64,000 nt of DNA from Ashinkailepas kermadecensis (GCA_034440615.1 JAOTOM010004044.1:107001-171000), one strand, 5' to 3'. Positions 53,501 through 62,917 are shown, counted from the first letter of the stretch. The notes: generated by a model not told the origin, from the sequence alone. Translations and numbers: made by a program.

Positions 53501-55058
53501 TGAGTGCCACCTCTGTGGTCAGGCGGGCTCGGAGCGTGGTTAGTTGCGCGCCGCGCCGCTGGTCAGTGGCGTTCCGTCTGTGACGCCGCCGGTGGCGTTC
53601 CGTCTGTGACCCCGCCGGTGGCGTTCCGTCTGTGACCCCGCCGGTGGCGTTCCGTCTGTGACCCCGCCGGTGGCGTTCCGTCTGTGACCCCGCCGGTGGC
53701 GTTCCGTCTGTGACGCCGCCGGTGGCGTTCCGTCTGTGACCCCGCCGGTGGCGTTCCGTCTGTGACGCCGCCGGTGGCGTTCCGTCTGTGACCCCGCCGG
53801 TGGCGTTCCGTCTGTGACGCCGCCGGTGGCGTTCCGTCTGTGACGCCGCCAGTGGCGTTCCGTCTGTGACGCCGCCGGTGGCGTTCCGCCTGTGACCCCG
53901 CCGCTGGCGTTCCGTCTGTGACGCCGCCAGTCGCGCACAATCCGCGAGTTCGACGCGGCGTTCGTGGTGAAGCAGTTCGGCTTCCGCGACGTGAACGAGT
54001 ACTACGCGGCCGCCTCGCTCACCGACAAGCTGGACCGCATCAAGGTGCCGCTGCTCGGCCTGAACGCCGCCGACGACCCGTTCATACCGCTGTCGGGTGA
54101 GTCGGCGGCGACCAGTGGTCTGGGCGTGAGTTGGACGTCTCGCAGTCGAAAGGTTGCGGGCTCGAGTCACCTGACGCCACTCTTCGGCGTGAGAGATTGG
54201 CGACGCTGCGTGACTCAGCGGTCGATGTGTCGTGAAACCAATAACCGGCCAGGTGAGTTGGCCGACGAGCCAGGCCCTGTCGCCGTCTGAGGTCGGCGGA
54301 ACACTTGAGGTCGGGGTCAGAGCGCCGGTGACTTGATTGGATCGGTTGGCGGCGTGTTCCCCTTCTCAGCTCAGTTGACAGGGCGTGTGTCCCCTTCTCG
54401 GGCCATTAGCTGGACACCGATGGCATTGCTAGTTCAGTAGCGGAGCACCCGTTCCCTGCTCAGGTCAGCAGCAGCAGGGCACTCTGTCCCTCTCATTTCG
54501 GTGGCGCAACCTTTAGCCCATCTCAAATCAGTTGGTGGGAGGTATTCGTATGATCAGGCGAGTCGACTGGACTCAGCTGGACTTGCCTCATTCCCGCCGC
54601 CTGCAGTGCCCCTGACGAATATCTCCGCCGCCAGAAGTGCCCCTGACGAATATCTCCGCCGCCAGATGTGCCCCTGACGGATATCTCCGCCGCCAGGAGT
54701 GCCCCTGACGAATATCTCCGCCGCCAGAAGTGCCCCTGACGGATATCTCCGCCGCCAGAAGTGCCCCTGACGGATATCTCCGCCGCCAGGAGTGCCCCTG
54801 ACGAATATCTCCGCCGCCAGAAGTGCTCCTGACGGATATCTCCGCCGCCAGGAGTGGCCCTGACGGATATCTCCGCCGCCAGGAGTGCCCATGGACGCCG
54901 TCCGCCAGACGTCGCACGTGGCGATCGTGATGACGTCGCACGGCGGCCATATTGGCTTCATGGAGGGTCTGCTGCCGTTCGGCAAGAACTACATCGACCG
55001 TCTGTTCGCCGAGTACTGCCGCGCTGCGCTGCAGAACCCCGAGCTCATCCAGAAATGA
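37410..55058 (+). CDS. ABHD3: ABHD1/ABHD3-type alpha/beta hydrolase (gene span, 9 exons)
   Basis: Joined exons 37410-37505, 39899-40068, 43133-43254, 43824-43930, 46802-46914, 51145-51324, 52066-52123, 53931-54096, 54883-55058: 1,188 bp, 395 aa, all phases consistent. An N-terminal membrane anchor (WIVLSIAGFITYYF) is followed by the family block ERYWPTPWCLEARLQTIL, then LDW, VLLVPGLTG (oxyanion region), LNQRGRGG, the nucleophile elbow GVSLGG (Ser), LNAADDPF (Asp) and SHGGHIGF (His). So the full Ser-Asp-His triad is present. Family members (ABHD1/2/3, yeast EMB8-like) are membrane-anchored lipases or phospholipases; ABHD3 acts on phosphatidylcholines with unusual acyl chains. The choice between ABHD1 and ABHD3 cannot be made here. 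Five of nine exons carry exon-edge minisatellites. Confidence 0.93.
37525..39780. other. ABHD intron 1, nearly CpG-free
   Basis: No repeat class or exon was identified; by eye only about one CpG in 2.25 kb. A block at 37620-37930 is rich in ggggcact/ggtgcc motifs. Confidence 0.5.
39899..40068 (+). CDS. ABHD3: ABHD exon 2
   Basis: Acceptor cccggcgtcgacag, donor CCAGAG|gtgacg. Encodes KPVMAVKAGSKFARFLES, then YWPTPWCLEARLQTILGS, the strongly conserved lid-proximal block of the EMB8/ABHD1-3 family. Confidence 0.93.
40120..40585 (+). repeat. dispersed repeat, copy 2
   Basis: Same-orientation relative of 25370-25860, starting about 50 bp after the exon 2 donor. Confidence 0.85.
40600..40740. repeat. 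28-bp minisatellite
   Basis: Five units of tccacgtatcgggtagtgtc cggctttc in ABHD intron 2. Confidence 0.92.
40970..41410. repeat. 17-bp minisatellite with higher-order duplication
   Basis: Basic unit ggtcgtctgacgtcttt / gtatttac variants. A ~165-bp block beginning tttccagttgtctgacgtac is repeated as a whole (41015 and about 41180), a higher-order repeat. Confidence 0.9.
42600..42799 (-). mobile_element. tRNA-derived SINE (family B)
   Basis: Minus-sense head ccctagttagctcagtgcat with a B-box-like ggttcgagttc, and the same body as 17298-17497 (tggccagttgccaactggcc in plus sense). Confidence 0.8.
43133..43254 (+). CDS. ABHD3: ABHD exon 3, oxyanion strand
   Basis: Acceptor ttggccggttggcag, donor TGACGG|gtgagg. 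Encodes ELVDLPDGGVVGLDWHRQSF to HPIVLLVPGLTG. Confidence 0.93.
43210..43635. repeat. ~115-bp minisatellite copying exon 3 end and donor
   Basis: Four units; each holds caccccatcgtcctgctggt gcccggactgacgg|gtgagg (about 45 exon bases and the donor), then tgctctacagcagcc and gtgttaggtcccaacac. The first unit is the real exon end. Confidence 0.95.
43824..43930 (+). CDS. ABHD3: ABHD exon 4
   Basis: Acceptor tgtcgcccgacag, donor CTCAAG|gtaact. Encodes SSQSDYIRSLIQVSERIGAN then VLNQRGRGG, the conserved strand and RG.G loop before the cap. Confidence 0.93.
43985..44022 (+). mobile_element. truncated SINE tail
   Basis: gtataacccatgcagttgat gcgcccc, followed by a C/T-rich run; a tail-only copy of the common SINE end. 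Confidence 0.65.
45570..46820. repeat. ~65-bp minisatellite leading into exon 5 acceptor
   Basis: About 18 units. Each has ctgctgtgtgttcgccag|ACCCCACGGACCTACTGT followed by accgtgggcatgtgaccgtg and variable (accgtg)n. The last unit provides the true acceptor (46801/46802) and first 18 exon bases. Decoy units run into TGA after four further codons. Confidence 0.95.
46802..46914 (+). CDS. ABHD3: ABHD exon 5, nucleophile elbow
   Basis: Acceptor gtgtgttcgccag, donor GGGAGG|gtgagt. Encodes TPRTYCAANSDDLGYVIDHI then RIVLTGVSLGG; the Ser of GVSLG is the predicted catalytic nucleophile. Confidence 0.93.
48228..48275 (+). mobile_element. truncated SINE tail
   Basis: atgacctatgcaggcgatgc gcccctaaaccgcaattataaag: a tail-only copy; ttataaagatag flanks it on both sides (about 48219 and 48269), a likely target duplication. 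Confidence 0.75.
49505..49560 (+). mobile_element. truncated SINE tail
   Basis: gtgtataacctatgcagttg atgcgcccc then poly-C; flanked by gagtgtcctccca on both sides (49499 and 49566), a target duplication. Confidence 0.75.
49844..49915 (+). tRNA. tRNA-Glu (CTC)
   Basis: 72-nt cloverleaf: acceptor stem tcccgca / tgcggga with discriminator A, A-box tggtctagtggttaggat, anticodon stem cacgg/ccgtg around loop ctctcac (anticodon CTC at 49877-49879), B-box ggttcgattcc. A TTTT terminator follows at 49920-49923. No disruption is seen, so it is probably functional. It lies in sense orientation inside ABHD intron 5. Confidence 0.97.
50456..50545. repeat. (AC)n microsatellite
   Basis: About 44 uninterrupted CA/AC dinucleotides; His/Thr or Val/Cys reading frames over it are artefacts. 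Confidence 0.99.
50811..51178. repeat. 67-bp minisatellite leading into exon 6 acceptor
   Basis: Units start at 50811, 50878, 50944, 51011 and 51078, then the real exon at 51145. Each has gccccgtgctgcag|GATGATCGTGGGTAACTACC (acceptor plus about 36 exon bases). Decoys then diverge to cctgatgacacccc, giving an in-frame TGA; the real exon continues ccgctgtcgac. Confidence 0.97.
51145..51324 (+). CDS. ABHD3: ABHD exon 6
   Basis: Acceptor gccccgtgctgcag, donor AAGCT|gtgagt. Encodes MIVGNYLQQQSAAAVDKVLA then ISVPWNVFIGSDSLERP, the cap-forming segment after the nucleophile elbow. Confidence 0.93.
52066..52123 (+). CDS. ABHD3: ABHD exon 7
   Basis: Acceptor ttttgccatgttgcag, donor CTCAAG|gtaggt. 58 bp encoding HEDVINIKDVPWDFQEVLK. 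Confidence 0.88.
52640..52990. repeat. degenerate minisatellite in intron 7
   Basis: Irregular repeats of tacatggttgcatctgcatg and gtcacttgatggttacatgg. Confidence 0.85.
53557..53930. repeat. 26-bp minisatellite running into exon 8 acceptor
   Basis: About 14 units of gtggcgttccgtctgtgacg ccgccg. The final unit ends gtgacgccgccag|TCGCGC, the true acceptor. Two upstream units also have the ccgccagt variant. Confidence 0.93.
53931..54096 (+). CDS. ABHD3: ABHD exon 8, catalytic Asp
   Basis: Acceptor tctgtgacgccgccag, donor TGTCGG|gtgagt. Encodes SRTIREFDAAFVVKQFGFRD then YYAAASLTDKLDRIKVPLLG and LNAADDPFIPLS; the Asp in the AADDPF block is the predicted triad acid. Confidence 0.93.
54108..54250 (+). 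mobile_element. tRNA-derived SINE (family A)
   Basis: Contains caccagtggtct-like head, ggttgcgggctcgagtcacc B-box region, and tail gtgtcgtgaaaccaataacc; begins about 12 bp after the exon 8 donor. Confidence 0.8.
54590..54890. repeat. 31-bp minisatellite leading into exon 9 acceptor
   Basis: About nine units of tgacggatatctccgccgcc ag(g/a)agtgcccc. The last contains the true acceptor ccgccgccag|GAGTGCCC at 54882/54883. Confidence 0.95.
54883..55058 (+). CDS. ABHD3: ABHD terminal exon 9, catalytic His
   Basis: Encodes VPMDAVRQTSHVAIVMTSHG and GHIGFMEGLLPFGKNYIDRL, stop TGA at 55056-55058. The His in SHGGHIGF completes the triad. Confidence 0.93.
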
Positions 55059-55614
55059 CGAGCAGCTGCCGACTCGTACGCCTAGGCTATGTCTTGACAC
55101 GTGTTGGCGGCTTTCCCCGAGCCGCCTATGTCCTGTTGAGCAATAGGTTTTACCACCTGCCAAAGCGTTAGACAATGCACTTTTCTCCGGCCAAGTGGAG
55201 ATTCAGGAAGAGCTGCTAGTCCACACGTGGCCCAGTAATACTCACTGATGGACCTATTATACATTAGTCATATCGAGTAGTTGGCTTGTGATTCCGTAGT
55301 GGTACGTGCTAGACGATCCATGATCCAGTAGAACTATAATATGTTTATCCGTCATACACTAGTGATAAGGCTGGTAGATTTAGTTCAGTATCGCCACCTG
55401 CTTGTTCGTCCATGGTCCAGTGTCCTTTTCACTGTTGCCCTTTTCATCTTACATCTTTTGATCCGTGACTCTGTCGGTGGTATTCATTCGATTCGGTATC
55501 CACCGATCACCGGGCACCCACTTGGAGCGGCTGTCCACCCACGGGCTTGCGGATGTATTTGCACAGGACGAACAGAGGTTTGACCGTTGTGACCCAGCAC
55601 CCCGGTGCGCGCTG
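55059..55614. other. probable 3' UTR and flank of the ABHD gene
   Basis: No AATAAA was seen in the first ~500 bp after the stop. No exon recognised. Confidence 0.4.
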
Positions 55615-55617
55615 GCG

Positions 55618-55715
55618 TCAGGCCTGGTGTCAGCTGTATTGCCACAGAGCTACACCATGCGTCTGCGCACCGGTGTCAGCTGTATTGCCACAGAGCTACA
55701 CCATGCGTCTGCGCA
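55618..55715. repeat. 49-bp tandem duplication
   Basis: gtcagctgtattgccacaga gctacaccatgcgtctgcgc accgg... occurs twice in direct tandem. Confidence 0.95.
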
Positions 55716-55767
55716 CCGGTGTCTTCATTCTCCAGATTGTCCACTGGTTTTAAAATTCCTGCTGACC

Positions 55768-55965
55768 CTGTCATCCCCTCGCTAAAACTCAGACCTATTC
55801 AGTGTTGCACATCCGCCCTGAAGCGCCAAAGAGCTGGTTGGTCGGTGAAAGAGCCGCCACCTCGTGAATTCGTGCCATCATTGCCAGTCACTTCGGGTTT
55901 GCGTGGTTCGGTTGTACAATACGCAGCCGTAAGCTGTGCGTATTGTTGATTATCCTCCAGTCAGT
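55768..55965 (+). repeat. ~190-bp dispersed repeat, copy 1
   Basis: Matches 56306-56500 along its length at about 85% by eye (ccatcccctcgctaaa, gttggtcggtgaaagagccg, tgcgtattgttgattatcct). Confidence 0.9.
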
Positions 55966-56305
55966 ATGCTAGTCTGAAGGGCGCTCAAAGGCCATACCAT
56001 GGTGATTCGGGTATCGTTCCAATTTTGTTGCGTATCAGTTTTCAATGTTTAAATCGTATGTCTATCCTGAAAGGTACTAACTCGTTTGTATGCGGCAATT
56101 CTCGACGCAGTCAGATTAGCATCCGGGAAGCTTATTTTCAGCGAGCGTTTGTGTCGTAACATTCTGTACGTCCAAATGGTAATTCCCGGTTGCAGTTTTG
56201 CGATGTAGTCCAGTTCAGATGAGATTGGCGTATAACACGGTTGAGATTATTTGCTGCTGCAGGCGCATGGGATGGTGGATTTTCGTTGCGGATTGAAAGT
56301 TCCGG

Positions 56306-56500
56306 CCGACCCTGCCATCCCCTCGCTAAAGCTAAGATATATTCAGTGTTGTACATCCGCTCTGAAACACCAAAGAGCTGATTGGTCGGTGAAAGAGCCG
56401 CCGCCTCGTGGATTTGTGTTATCATTCCCAGTCACTTCGGTGTTGCGTGTTTCAGTTAGGCTGGCAGCTGTAACCTGTGCGTATTGTTGATTATCCTCCG
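56306..56500 (+). repeat. ~190-bp dispersed repeat, copy 2
   Basis: Direct-orientation partner of 55768-55965. Reading frames are similar but not conserved, so it is probably non-coding. Confidence 0.9.
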
Positions 56501-57647
56501 ATGTTGGTGGATCCGCGAGACGGTGGACTTTCGTTGATGGTTGTTCGCTGTTCGCTGTCCGTTGATGGTTGGTGGCGTCTGGCGGGGCTGTCCTGCGCGT
56601 GACACAGTCGAGACGGGCACAGACGTGGCAGGTGCGGTGTTGAGGCGGCTCCCTCGCCAGGGGGGGGGTGCGGTGCGACTGATGCACGTTTCGGACGGGT
56701 GCCGTTATCGAACCGTTGGAAAGTGTTTGACGTGGCTATGGCTATCCGACGTGAAATCTGGAGTAGTGTACAGTTTGGTTGTCTGGACAAATAGTGACAT
56801 GTCTCATGTTTGGAAATAGAGAACAGGCACGACGTAGTATGATCAGCGTTCTGCCTTCACCATGCATGCGTTAACTGTCGTCTGTAGGTGGTTCGAAATT
56901 AAAAGCTCATCCTATTTTTGGTCTGCTTACGGTTTCGAAGCATTCAACTGACAAGCTACTGAGCACTACGGTCTAATTTGATTCCAAATTTTTCGTTCAA
57001 AGGCAGGGGACGTAAGTCTGTCTTTCAAAGGCAAAGGGACGTATTTCTGATTTTGAACATGGTGAGGAGAGTTGTTCTTGTGTTTGTGCCATTTTCTCAG
57101 ATAGTATTTGGACAACAAACAAGTATCGATGGTATTCGAACCAATGTCGACCAAATCCGTTCATGGTTTTAGTACAATATCGACATTGCTATTCTTTAGA
57201 TATATTTCAAAAAATCGTTCTGCCTGTGCTTTTTGCAGTGAAAGCTAGTGGAAATCATCAGACAAAGAGATCCATCAGTGAGAACTCAGGCTGAAACACG
57301 TATTACCGACTGAAATGTTTTTTTTTGCTGGAGGAAACGTATGAGCAGCTTCGTCGCATAAAAGACATAGGTTATGTCTCTCGGGTTTGGATGCATTTAG
57401 TGATGTTTTTGATTGCTTTATAAAATAATCATAAATGGTACGGGTCTGAAGTATCGCGTGCCGAACACAACTTAAGTCTTGGTCCCTTGCATTTGAATCC
57501 AACTCAAGTCATATCTGAAGCAGCTGTTTCTATCTATTGGTGTCGATTTGTATGCCTTCGTCGTGGTCCAGGCCCTGCAATGTTAGTCCCATATTTTTAA
57601 CATGGGAGCCAGTGCCCCTAACGATTTAGCTCCAGGTCCTAATCAAT

Positions 57648-57712
57648 GCCCCCCCCCCCCCCCCCCGCTGTATGACTGACGCGGTCGATGCGCCACTAAG
57701 CCAAAAATAATC
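57648..57712 (+). mobile_element. poly-C run and truncated SINE tail
   Basis: About 18 C residues followed by gctgtatgactgacgcggtc gatgcgcc..aagccaaa; aatcaatgcccccc occurs on both sides (57643 and 57710), a likely target duplication. Confidence 0.75.
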
Positions 57713-58279
57713 AATGCCCCCCTCCCCAAGGATTTTCATAAGCTGACGCCCCTTGTGCTCAGCCCTTCCCTGGCATTTCCTATTTCTGATGCGAGGCACG
57801 TCGCCATTCCCCCACCATACCAATAATGCACGAGATGTATATGAGTAGCTTCGTATTTGGACGCCCTCAGGCAAATTTCCTTAGGAGAACTCTTCGAAAA
57901 CCTGAGAAAGCCTTTGCCGGCTTGGAACCTCCACCTTCGACACACCAATGATGCATGCATCACAAGTAGGCAGTATTCAATGTAATGCAGTTGTATATCT
58001 TGTATTACGCACACGATGATATATGAATAGCAATGCACATTTATGACGATTGGGAAACACTGCCAGTTGCACGCTGCCTATCATACAGCCGGTACCACCA
58101 TCTTGGAAGTAACGCATTTTCACGTCCCTGAATGGCAGCCAGTCACACGGGTCAGGGCAGTTCAGTGTCCAACATCACAAGACTCAGCTCAGCAGTATGA
58201 GCCTCACAAGGTTGCTAAGTCCTTAACACTCGGCTGAGCATTAGCCCCTATTCGGGGGCATGTCGGCCTCTTGTAGGCA

Positions 58280-60400
58280 GGCATCAGTGACAGCAGGTTG
58301 GAGGCCAACTTGGCAAGCTTGTCTTGTTTGTGCCTGGGAGTTCGCGCCTCGGCTCTGGCAGTTTCTCTTGTGTTGTACGTCTTTCTAGATGTGTGCTCCT
58401 TATGTGTTGTGGTGAAAGTTGGTCTTCGTGAACAACCTGTTCGCACCTCTTCGGACTTGCACAATCTTCGGTCTTCAGAGGTACGGGCGTTTGAGTTGGT
58501 CTTGCAGCTTCTTCACTTTCAGCTGTCAGAGAACCTGTCCGTCAGAAGAAGTCCAGAGAACCTTGAGCTGTCAGAGAACTTCGATGGGGTTTCGTCGGAT
58601 CTTGCAGCACGCTAAAGATTTAATTGAACGCAACAAGTGTGGCGCTGATAAAGCAAGTCTCGTGGTGCATGATTGGGATCGTGGTGGCCTTCATATCACA
58701 TCACATCATATCACAGCTTGCCATTGTCTCGCCGTCCTCCCAGCTGCGCGCAGCGTCTCTCCGGCACTCCCGGCAAGCCAAGGCAGCTGCTGCCACATGG
58801 TGTTCGTCTTGTTGGCACTGTCCGTACGTTCTGTTGTAGGGCACGCGCTGGTGATGCTTGTCCTTGACGGGGTACACCTGAGGCTTGCACTGCTCGCGTT
58901 TTCCGTATGATAGCGTTGTGAATCCGACGTTAAGCTGTTCTATTAGCCGCCTGTGTGTTTCTTTGTTGTACGTTTCGGTCACTTTGTCGGCGTGGTCCTG
59001 GCGTGTGGCTGTTGCAGTTGAGTCACTGGGCAGATGCCGTCTGTGACGCGCGTACAGGTGCCGACAATGTGGTGCGGATGGAGAGAATGGATTGACGTGC
59101 TTGCGGATGCGTGTTGGTCTCGTCGCTGGGCTCCTGCTTGCCGCGCTCGTCCTCCCGCACTACCGTCCCGTCTTATCCAGACCGTAGCGCACTTGTGCCG
59201 CTTGACCACTTCCACGCCGCCCGTTCAGTGTTGTCTTCACGAAGCACACCGTGTACACCTGAATTGTGTTCCGCGGATGGTGACGGCAGATACCACACCA
59301 GCGTCCGCTGTTCCCCAGACTGTTCCTGGCCGCTACGAGGCTTTTTATCTACAAATGAGCGGTGCCACTGACGTCTGGACTCTGTTTGCGGCTGACTCGA
59401 GGCTCGTTTGATGCTGCTTCGGTTTGTTTCGCTGGTCTGAGAACAGCAGCCTCCGTGGCCTGTCCTCACTCGCGTCTGACAGTCTCCGTGGCGTGTGCCC
59501 GTCTCGCGTGCGTCGAGCACGGAAAGCACCGGGTGGCGTTCTGCGTTCTTTTCTTTTCTTTGGAGGTCTGAGGAATTTCGGCAGCAGCTGCGTCGTGGCC
59601 GGACGTGGCTGACCTTGGAGTTCAGTTGGGTGGTTCAGCTGAGCATGCAGAAGCTCCTGAAGGAATTGGCCGATTTCGAGAAGCTGACATCCATCCTATG
59701 CTTCCATGTTTGTCAGTTGTCTGTGAAATGCTTCAGCTCCATCGGCAATGGCAGCTGCTGCTCTGGGTGTCTCAAATCCGCTCAGCGTGTTCGGCGTATC
59801 TCCACAGTGATTGTCCCGAACTGGAGTGCCGATTATCGTCCTCAGTGGTGCTTCTTCGCATGGCCTGTCCCAGTTGTCACGGCCCGCATGAGTGTCACCT
59901 CCATTTCCAAACGGAACCATCGTGCTGATCTCCGATGGAACTGAAGAGCCCGTGCAGGCCCGTTCTGCAGTTTTTCCTTGGATGAATCCGGTGGATCGTT
60001 TAGCACACTACATTCGACGGTGCCACGGGCAGCGGCGACTTTAGAAGGGCCGTCGCCATCTCGGGCAGCGTTGGCGGCAGCTGTTTCAGAAGAGCCGCGG
60101 TCGTCTCGGACGGCAGCAGCTACCTCAGAAGAGCCGCCGTCATCTCGGATGACGGTGGTGGCAGCTACTTCAGAAGAGCCGCCACCATCTCGGGCAGCGT
60201 TGGCGGCAGCTGTTTTAGAAGAGCCCCCGCCATCTCCGGAGGTGGCGGCGGCGGCTGTTCCAGAAGAGCCGCGGTCGTCTCGGACGGCAGCAGCTAACTC
60301 AGGAGAGCCGCCGTTATCTCGGATGACGGTGACGGCAGCTACTTCAGAAGAGCCGACGCCGTCTGGGGCGGCGGCGATTGTTTCGACCATCAGACACTGA
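58280..60400 (-). pseudogene. broken coding-like region, unidentified
   Basis: Several minus-strand frames with amino acid composition unlike chance follow one another but are interrupted by stops and frame changes (for example NKETHRRLIEQLNVGFTTLS at about 58.95 kb, and an Ala/Ser/Gly/Asp repeat domain at 59.98-60.40 kb). This could be a decayed retroelement or gene. No diagnostic motif was found. Confidence 0.3.
60030..60375. repeat. degenerate in-frame repeat region
   Basis: Imperfect blocks of tcagaagagccgccgtcatc tcggatgacggtggcagcta kept in codon register, open on both strands. Confidence 0.75.
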
Positions 60401-61212
60401 ACTTGCATTCCAGGTTGCCAGCAGTCTGGTCAAGGAGATGTCATCTTCCGATCGATCTGAAACAATGATAAATGTTTCGGCCATTGCAATTTAGCTATTG
60501 TATATAATATATATCAAGTCATAACTGGTAAAGTCATGGGAATTCGCGTTCATGTGGTTACATAAATAAGATCAGATTTATCGGTCCTTAAACAGTGTAA
60601 GACCGGTATTCTTAAAGTAGTGCTTCGATATCCCCAGGTGTATCGAAATGAGTTGTTGGGGGTATCCGGAAAGGCGTCCTGAAAACGAACAATTTCGTGC
60701 GTGATTACTACATGTTGCACATTGAAAGACCCGGAGAATGTTACGACAGACATTCGGAGTTAGACATGGTACACCAGCTTTAGTAGCATATAATTTAGCT
60801 GTTTTGTTCATAGCTGTTCTCCTTTCTCTTTTCACTGGAAATTGAAAGTGAAATGAGATTAGAGAAGGATATCAGTTTGCCACTGGAGTTGAACGTGGCG
60901 GTATCGGGGCCGAAACGTTTGAGAACCATTGGTTTAAAAGGTTCCATAATTAGCAATTAAAGACATATACGAAATGTGCCACCGGAGAGATGTCTCCTTG
61001 TGATAGCATAGGCTATCTCACCCCACACGAACTTTTTTTTCAACAAAGGATGCGCAAAGAATTGCCAAACCTAGGAGAGAACCCAGCTTCGTTTTTGTGT
61101 TATTTCCACAGACCCTCGAGAGTGGGCCGGATGTAGGGTCAGGCAGGGCCAGGAGCCATGGCTCTCCACTAGTATGCGATCTTAACCGTTAACCGTATGG
61201 CGTTTGTGTGTC

Positions 61213-61268
61213 ATGTGACCTATATCTTACGTCAATGCGCCCTTAAGCCCAAATAACTAACTAACCCC
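61213..61268 (+). mobile_element. truncated SINE tail
   Basis: tgacctatatcttacgtcaa tgcgcccttaagcccaaata actaactaac: a tail-only copy with the family's characteristic end. Confidence 0.7.
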
Positions 61269-62917
61269 GTGACGTTGCGTAGTAGGAAACGACCGAGCAG
61301 GCAACCTTGACCTGCTCGATCCTGCGTATATGTGCAGGAATATTTTCGATGTTCCTGCACATATGGGTGTGATTACTCATATGATCCCTCTGCCTTTAAA
61401 GTTTCTTGGAAAAGATGACCCAAAAAGACCTCTAGGTGCCATCTGTACACATCCTGATGCCTTTAAAAATAATACAAATGGCATCATAGCTTCGCAACCG
61501 GTGGCAGCTAGGTACGCTTTGAATTTTAGCGATTTATAATTTTTGGCTTCAAAGTTTTGGAAGCCCGAACGGCGGCGGTAGAGATATCCCCGCCCCACCC
61601 TCATCGGTCGCAGATTAAACGCACACATTATATAGGTACTTGGAATGTCTTAATTAGTACAGAAGCTTACCTTCGACCAGAGTATCAGTAGTTTGTTTTC
61701 TGTGATGGTGCGACGAATCCCTTCCTTCCAAGTTATGCCACACCCCTTAGCGTACCGTGACTGGGTCCGGCAGAAAATTGACTGTTGCCTGGAGCACACG
61801 TCATGGTCGCGTAATACCGTTCTCCTTTACTTTATTTCCACCCTGTTTATCCTCATACAAAGAGTTCCTTTTGCTTTTTTCGAATCCATTGATGCCGACC
61901 TAGCACGTTACGTCACATCATAGAGGAGAATGGGAGGAGATAGCAACATGATAGAGTAGCATGCTATTCGAAATTTATGCACAAATATCGTGCGGCAACA
62001 AACCTCAGCTGTTGTTGAAGACTGAACTCGTATGAAGATGTGATGTATCGGCATAAATTATAATACTAATGGTGACGTTCCCGCCTGTACCAATTTGGGT
62101 ACTGGTGCGATGGAATTCCAAATAATTTCGGTCCGAATTGTAGAATGACTAAGACCACAGGAGGTATGCAGTTTTGCACACACAAGTCATTTCTCCTGAG
62201 CAAGTGAAGTCAATGTTTTTGTAGATCTGTTCTGAAAAACTAATACGCCAATGGCTCGCTAACAAAAATATTCGTTTAAAGGCCACATCCCAGGAGAATA
62301 CTAGACATATTCAAGACGGTGCAACATTAAACATTCCAAAAAAAATGGCACCTACGACCTCTTGCCTTCTGGGAAGCAGAAATGCGATATGGTTGGTGTT
62401 ATTCAACAAACGTATGCTGCTTGTATATGCCTCGACCCAATCCATCTATGAAATGATGTTACGTGGCAACTGCTTGTGACATGTTACTGGCATGGGACGT
62501 AGTGCGCGCAGCTGGAGGTACAGGGCCGGGTTTGGAATGGGCCACGCAGTGTTACGTCCCGCTATGGTCCTACATGGTGCCGGTGTTCCCGTGTGATTCG
62601 GGGCAGCCCCCTAGTTTTCGCCGTAATTTTGGCGCCATTAACTACAGCCGGACACTTCTAGCAGCCGGAGGTGAGCGTTTCATCTCGTATTGCGTGCTAC
62701 TCATTGTGACAAAAGGTCACTTCGTCCACGCGGGAGACGCGCCTGGTGTGTGCGTCTGCTCCGCGGCGAACCTCGTTCCTGCACGAACAACCTCCACCGA
62801 GTGTACGCGTTCTCAACGGCCATCGAGAACCGTGTGCCGCGTCGTTCCGCCGGCGGTTTGCCGCCTCGTGACGGTGTGACGGTGGCCGGAAGCGGGTCGG
62901 TGACGCTGGGCTCGTTG
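61269..62917. other. no gene recognised
   Basis: Contains a short inverted repeat at 61330-61365 (tgcaggaatattttcgatgttcctgca region). The frame from 62463 with a donor-like site at 62671 (GCCGGAG|gtgagc) was not supported by an acceptor or family match. Confidence 0.4.

Noticed and set aside
62463..62671. Candidate exon with donor-like GCCGGAG|gtgagc
   Set aside because: No supporting acceptor, neighbour exon or recognisable protein family.
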